Part shown: one piece after another, positions 59,569-64,000 of the stretch
How the letters are laid out: each line of letters opens with the position of its first letter
Numbering within the stretch: the stretch's first letter is position 1
Source of the DNA: Massariosphaeria phaeospora
Lineage: Eukaryota; Ascomycota; Dothideomycetes; Pleosporales
Length of the DNA stretch: 64,000 nucleotides
NCBI GenBank assembly: GCA_011032825.1
Contig: JAADJZ010000003.1
Coordinates: 930,001-994,000, forward strand
Direction of reading: 5' to 3'
Made by a program: the position numbers and the translations under genes
The notes under the pieces: generated by a model
What the model saw: only the letters and a program-made list of their open reading frames with translations
Told to the model about the DNA's origin: nothing
Databases searched by the model: none

Positions 59569-60674
59569 TCACGATCCCTGATCCATCTCCAGTGCCTTCG
59601 CCAGCACCTCGTCCGCCGCAAGTTCCTTCTGCGCACCCTCAATCACGGCCCGCAGCCCCTTGGCACACGTCTCCAGCTCCGCCTTCTCCGTCGCATCGAG
59701 CTCAACTGGCATAGCCCTGACGATGCCCTTACGGCCGATGACAGCTGGCATGGACAGACAGCATCCGAGTTCTGGCTGGTAGAAAGAGAGAGGCCGGACG
59801 CTGCGCGAGTCGAACAGGATGTACTTGCAGATGCTGGCAGCGATCTGGCCGATGCCGTAGGCAGTGCAGCCTTTTGCGGCGATGATGGCGCTCGCGGCAC
59901 CGCGCGTGTGGGCCGCGATGTTGGCCTTGAACTCTGCTGTGAGTTTTGCGGGCAGTGCGAGCGCAAGAGGCGAGGTCCCGATGGTGATGCTCGACCATGC
60001 GATCTAGCCTTTGTCAGACGATGGCTTTGCATTGAGCTGTCCTATAACTTACAAATTGACTGTCACCGTGCTCTCCCAGCACATAGGCGTCGATGCTCTG
60101 GGGCGCGACTTCGGCCTTTTGCGCAAGAATACCTCGCAATCGCGCAGAGTCGAGACTCGTGCCTGTACCCAGGACCTGGGCTTCGGGCAGCCCAGAGAGC
60201 TTGCGGGCAAAGTAGGTCAGAATGTCGACTGGATTCGCGACCAAGAGCAGAATTGCATGTAGAGAGATAGGCTGCATGGCCGTGAAGATAGAGGACAGTA
60301 TGTGCAGGTTTCGAGAGAGCAGCGAGAGTCGAGATTCACCTAGACCTGTCAGAGCTATTCAAACGAACGAAAGCCAACTCAGATGGGGGTTTAAGAGGGT
60401 TAATACCAGGTTTCTGTTTGGCGCCCGCTGTGATAACGATGATATCGGCCTGTCCTGCATCCTTGTGGTTTCCAGCTCTTACTTTCGTCCCCGTATTGCC
60501 GCGGTAAGTAGCATCGCCCAGATCGCGGACTTGCGCCTCTAGCAACTCTTTCTTCGGGTCCACGAGGATAACTTCGGTGCAGATTGGGTTGAGAATTAAT
60601 GTATACGCGAGCGTTGAACCAACGTCGCCACAGCCGAGGATCGCAATGCTTGTCTTGAGCTTGTGTTCCGTCAT
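59569..60674 (-). CDS. L-lactate dehydrogenase (NAD-dependent)
   Basis: Interconverts pyruvate and L-lactate with NAD(H) in the cytosol. Exons 60674-60407, 60339-60053 and 60003-59569 give 329 aa. NAD motif GCGDVG at 14-19, followed by Asp in VILVDPKKE. The substrate loop AKQKPGESR has Gln rather than Arg at the specificity position, pointing to lactate rather than malate. NPVDILTYF, LGTGTSLDSARLR (substrate Arg) and the active His in GEHGDSQF (about 180) are all present. The exon 2 acceptor was chosen at GTCTAG, because it recreates the canonical KPGESRL loop. Two acceptors 6 and 15 nt upstream are also in frame and would add 2 or 5 residues. The protein resembles bacterial-type LDHs, so an old transfer is possible but unproven. 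Confidence 0.91.
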
Positions 60675-60738
60675 GGTTGTTGGGTGCTGCGGTAATTATT
60701 TCGACGAGCAGGACGGCGATGAATGAGGCCTGGTAGAG

Positions 60739-60772
60739 GTGGTGCAGGTGCGAGGGTGCGAGGGTGCAGGTG
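60739..60772. repeat. Short G-rich repeats upstream of LDH
   Basis: Alternating copies of GTGCAGGTG and GTGCGAGG, in the LDH promoter (289 bp between LDH ATG and dipeptidase stop). May be slippage or a binding-site array; unknown. Confidence 0.4.
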
Positions 60773-60963
60773 ATCCTCGGTAAGCTCAGCACAACCAACG
60801 GCTCTGCAATGTTTGATGGAACTGAAGATGGAAGTGCAGCGCAGTTGAGGACCTATATGTGATTAAATCTCGGTCCTAATACATGAAAAGCACGTGGATA
60901 TGCACAGCCAATAAGCCCGGACTGCGCCGAGATGGCGGCTGCGCCACGATAATCGGGTGATGC

Positions 60964-62510
60964 TCAGGTGAAGCCCAGCTGTACCACTTCCCACGGATTC
61001 TTCAAATCATCCTCCAAGGGCACCATATGTGCTTGGAGCTTCGCAGCTACCGCATCTGCTTCCTGCCATACCCGCAGGACGTTACGACCCATGATCTTCC
61101 CCACATCCTGGTCGCTAACACCTTGGCGAAGCAGCTCAGCAACGAGATCGGGGAACTTGGATACATCCTCCAGTCCCTTTGGTGTAGATTCGATTCCATC
61201 GTAATCAGTTCCAATGCCAACGTGGTCATACCCAATGAGTTCCCCAATGTGTCTAATATGTCGGACCACTTGATTTAGGGTTGAATTCGGTGGGTAAAAG
61301 TCTGGGAGGTCAGAGGGGGTTTTCCCGGGTACGCATGAGATGAAGTCTGGACTGAAGTTCACCATCACGACCGAATTCCGCTGCTTCACAAGCTGCAGAA
61401 TCTCGTCGGGGACGTTGCGAGGATGTGGACAGATCGCATAGGCCGAGCTATGGCTGAATATCGGCGGCGCCACACTGCCAGTCCAGTTACCCTTGCCGTT
61501 ACCAACGAGGACATCCTTCATGGTTTCTGCGCTGACATGGGCAAGGTCTACAAGCATTCCCATGCGATTCATTTCCGTTACGAGATCGCGACCGGCTGGG
61601 GAGAGACCGTGCCAGAAGGGAGTGGCAAGGACAGGCTGAAAGTTGGGTCCAGACTCTAGGGCAGCATCGGCGTACTTGTTGTGACAGTTCCTGGGAGGAA
61701 TAAGCACATAGATGAAGCAACGTCGTTCATTTTTCACCTACCAGGTAAGCGTAGCATAGCGCACTCCCAGCTGGTAGTATAGCCGCAAGGTCGAGAGCGA
61801 GTTGCCGATCTGATGGAGCCCTTCGATAGCGGCCGGGGAGATGAGACGACCGTTCTCAAAGGCTTGCAGAGCTTCAGCGCTATCCGATGACGGTGTAAAG
61901 TATTTGGGATAGCTTTGCCCGAGCCGCTGGAAGAGATCCAGTTGATCGAGGGTGAGACGCACAACTATGTGTCTTAGTCGACCATCTACATAGGCAGGTG
62001 AAATGACGTACTCTGTGAGTAGTTTTCATCTGAGAAGTCGGTGCCGTTCCCCGCGGGACAGGGCATAAAGGCACTCCAGAAAGCACCTCCCTGCTTGCCT
62101 TGGTCCAGACGCGGGAGATCCACATGTTGTGGAAAGCCTCCATTTTCGAATTTGTCCTTGAACTCGGAATCGTATATGTGATTTTGATAGCGGCCACGGA
62201 GAAAGATCAGCAAGTCATTGTGTCCGTCTGGATGAGACGATTAGCGTCCGTTCAAGGTGGCTATAGGGTGCAGCCGACCAATCAATGGGTTCTCGCGCAG
62301 GACGTCGGCGACCCGTTGCTCGACGGTACGTCCATGTTGACATTGCTGACGACGAGTGCCAGGTACAAAGCTAGATAGAGGACTGAGCCATAAGCCAAGA
62401 GCAAGAAGCAGCAGGAGCGCGACTGCAGGGCGCTCTACTCGACGGCGGGGTCTAGCATCGGGCAGCAGCGCAGAGCCGTGCTTCTCGCTGGCGGTGGTGG
62501 CAAGCCCCAT
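60964..62510 (-). CDS. Membrane-anchored dipeptidase (renal dipeptidase family, M19)
   Basis: Zinc-dependent hydrolase of dipeptides. Exons 62510-62279, 62227-62012, 61964-61742 and 61690-60964 give 465 aa. A short basic N-terminus and one hydrophobic segment (about 28-42, VALLLLLALGLWLSPL) suggest a type II membrane anchor with the catalytic part outside the cytosol. Zinc ligands: HND at 80-82 in IDGHNDLLIFLRG, Glu in AIEGLHQIG, His in LVDLAHVS, His in FSHSSAYAICPHPRNVPD and Asp in GIGTDYDG. The fungal form LTWNCHN is present. No GPI signal is evident at the C-terminus. Intron 1 has an unusual GTCGGC donor. Divergent from ILM1 with 201 bp between start codons. Confidence 0.92.
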
Positions 62511-62711
62511 GAGGTAGGCCACTCAGCACTGTATCCGTAGTGAGTTGTGATGGAACCGGAGCTATCACTGGAGCTCAGCTTCAGGAGCTCGTCCGAGCAG
62601 GGTTGGCACGGCCACGCAAGCGAGATGTCACCTCCCGCAACCGCAACCTCCTGGGTATCCGCACACCTTAAAACACAGCACTTTCTAGCTCGCAGCGGTC
62701 GGCCAGCAACC
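62511..62711. promoter_or_regulatory. Bidirectional promoter, dipeptidase / ILM1
   Basis: 201 bp between the two start codons. No TATA box seen. Confidence 0.55.
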
Positions 62712-63361
62712 ATGGCCATTATCTCTGCCTACACCATCATCCGCGGCCTGGCCCTGTTCCATCTAGCCCTCGCTGTTTTTTTCCTGAAGAGCCCCCAGAC
62801 CATCGCCGACCAAAATGTCGTCTTCATCCTGGGCGAGGCTATGCGGTTGGTACGTCTCCGTGCCATGCTTCTCTCTCCTGTCCCGAGGGCTCTCACTGAT
62901 CGCCTGCTGACGCTTTGACAGCCGACACCTCGCGAATTCTCCAAGCCCTCGCCAGTCACCGCAATCGTCGCCGTGCTCTTCGCGTTCCTCGGACTGACCG
63001 ATCTCACGGCCGTCTCCCTCCCTGAAGAATTGGCCGACACCTACTGGGGCACCCAGACCCCCGTGCGACTATCCTTCCTGTTCATCCTCACCGGATATAC
63101 CTATTTGTTCAAAGAGGGCGGTCTCTTGGCCAGCCGAGGCGCGGCGTATACAGTCAACGCTGGAGACTATTTGAAGAATAGCATGGTCTTTACCTGGGGG
63201 TTTCTGGAGCTGTCCGCCTGGTTCTGGGTATGCTAGGTGAACTCTGCCGGGGTCACGACACTAACCATAGACAGGTCTTCGTCACGCTGCGAGACGAACG
63301 GCGACAGCGCGGTATCCGGCTTCTGCAGAAGCGCAAGGCTGAGCATGCTCTCTACAACTAG
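62712..63361 (+). CDS. ILM1: ILM1-family membrane protein
   Basis: Homologue of yeast Ilm1 (increased loss of mitochondrial DNA), a small ER membrane protein of unclear molecular function. Exons 62712-62849, 62922-63227 and 63275-63361 give 176 aa. Four hydrophobic segments: IIRGLALFHLALAVFFL, TAIVAVLFAFLGLTDLTAV, RLSFLFILTGYTYLF and MVFTWGFLELSAWFWVFV. Family blocks ADQNVVFILGEAMRL, FLGLTDLTAVSLPEEL and YWGTQTPVRL are present. The basic C-terminal tail (RDERRQRGIRLLQKRKAEHAL) is cytosolic in likely topology. Introns are 72 and 47 nt; reading through the second donor would truncate the last exon. Confidence 0.86.
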
Positions 63362-64000
63362 CGGCGATGGACGGCGCTGCGTGGATGCTACATCCATTTG
63401 TACAAGTTGCTGGAGGATATACTCGTACCGGCTGTGAAAACCGTCCGATTCGGGCATGACCACCACTCGCCGTAGTTCCTCGTGTTGGTCTGCGTCTAGA
63501 AGGCATGATAGCCCAACAGTTCCTGTCATTCCGCTGACACTACGTGTCTGAAGAGCTACAAAAACATGCTGTGGACAGTAGTCGTTTCACCGGCACCGCA
63601 GGGCTTGGTACCGCAAACAGGTCTGCTTAGCCTTCTCCAACTCGGCGCACTCAACGTATGTTGGCAGTACTCAATGCAGCCAATTCTATCAGCGACTCGG
63701 AATCAAAATGTTCGTATAACCCTGCTAAAAATATCGCTTACAGCGATAGGCGACTACAGCTTACGCTAGTGATGCACAATCCATACATCTGGCTATATTC
63801 TCACGAAGCTGTATATATCTGACAGTCTTTCAATTGCATTCTATTTTTTCACATTGCCATCTAAGGTTCGGGAGTATGCAATATTCCTTGCACCATGGCT
63901 TCGTCTCCGCATTGTGTTCGATATCTCGGACGAGGCTCCGTCGGATCCCCATCTTTGCCGAGGTCTAACTTGGGTCCCCAGATATCGGCATACCGACCTT
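63362..64000. other. Right end, no gene seen
   Basis: Downstream flank of ILM1 to the window edge. Open frames on both strands are short or overlap the ILM1 3' exon, and none is recognisable. Confidence 0.45.

Noticed and set aside
60340..60354. First LDH exon 2 acceptor (GAATAG)
   Set aside because: It would insert ALTGL into the conserved KPGESR loop; the GTCTAG acceptor gives the canonical sequence, so it was preferred.

Overview
The window is nuclear DNA of a filamentous ascomycete (Pezizomycotina). The evidence is intron-split genes with short GT-AG introns (mostly 45-75 nt, several with CTAAC/CTGAC branch-like sites), compact spacing, no operons, and recognisable fungal housekeeping genes (SET1 with RRM and post-SET, VID21/EAF1, PEX10, GFA1, RIB4, RAM2, ILM1). 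Gene content suits a Dothideomycete, but that class assignment is only inference. Exon coordinates below were worked out by hand; for every multi-exon model the reading phase closes exactly from start to stop unless stated otherwise.

Layout. 0-19 kb is the accessory-looking part: a secreted GH10 xylanase (-), a 3.6 kb gene-poor gap, an F-box/LRR-like gene with a difficult second exon (+), another gap, a secreted FAD GMC oxidoreductase (+), eIF3m (+), UMP/CMP kinase and a small single-TM protein packed 55 bp apart (-), an uncharacterised 340-aa membrane protein (-), a small secreted protein (-) and a secreted PEBP-like protein (-). 19-27 kb: PEX10 (-), an uncharacterised protein with four in-frame 35-36 aa repeats (+), a 113-aa three-exon single-TM protein (-) and an EXS/ERD1-type membrane protein (+). 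27-34 kb: VID21 (NuA4 acetyltransferase scaffold, -) and MAK11 (60S biogenesis, +), divergent from a 282 bp spacer. 34-42 kb: a SLC12 cation-chloride cotransporter (VHC1-like, -) and an AVT-type vacuolar amino-acid transporter (+), divergent from 625 bp. 43-52 kb: GFA1 (chitin precursor synthesis), RIB4 (riboflavin) and SET1 (H3K4 methylation), all +. 53-63.4 kb: a fungal protein of unknown function with an unresolved 5' end (-), an SDR oxidoreductase (-), RAM2 (+), then three consecutive minus-strand catabolic genes (serine/threonine dehydratase, L-lactate dehydrogenase, membrane dipeptidase) and ILM1 (+), which shares a 201 bp promoter with the dipeptidase.

How genes may work together. Most neighbours are unrelated housekeeping genes. 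Two groupings could be functional: the divergent pair of predicted vacuolar transporters, and the dipeptidase / serine dehydratase / LDH run, which on paper links dipeptide to serine to pyruvate to lactate. No CRISPR, rRNA, intact transposon or recognisable tRNA was seen. I found no obviously new system. The most useful oddities are at the level of gene structure: a GC-AG intron in GFA1, a possible 48-nt cassette exon in the cotransporter, a 10-nt microexon in the PEBP gene, three in-frame splice acceptors in the LDH substrate loop, an alternative-frame tail on VID21, and the tandem-repeat protein.
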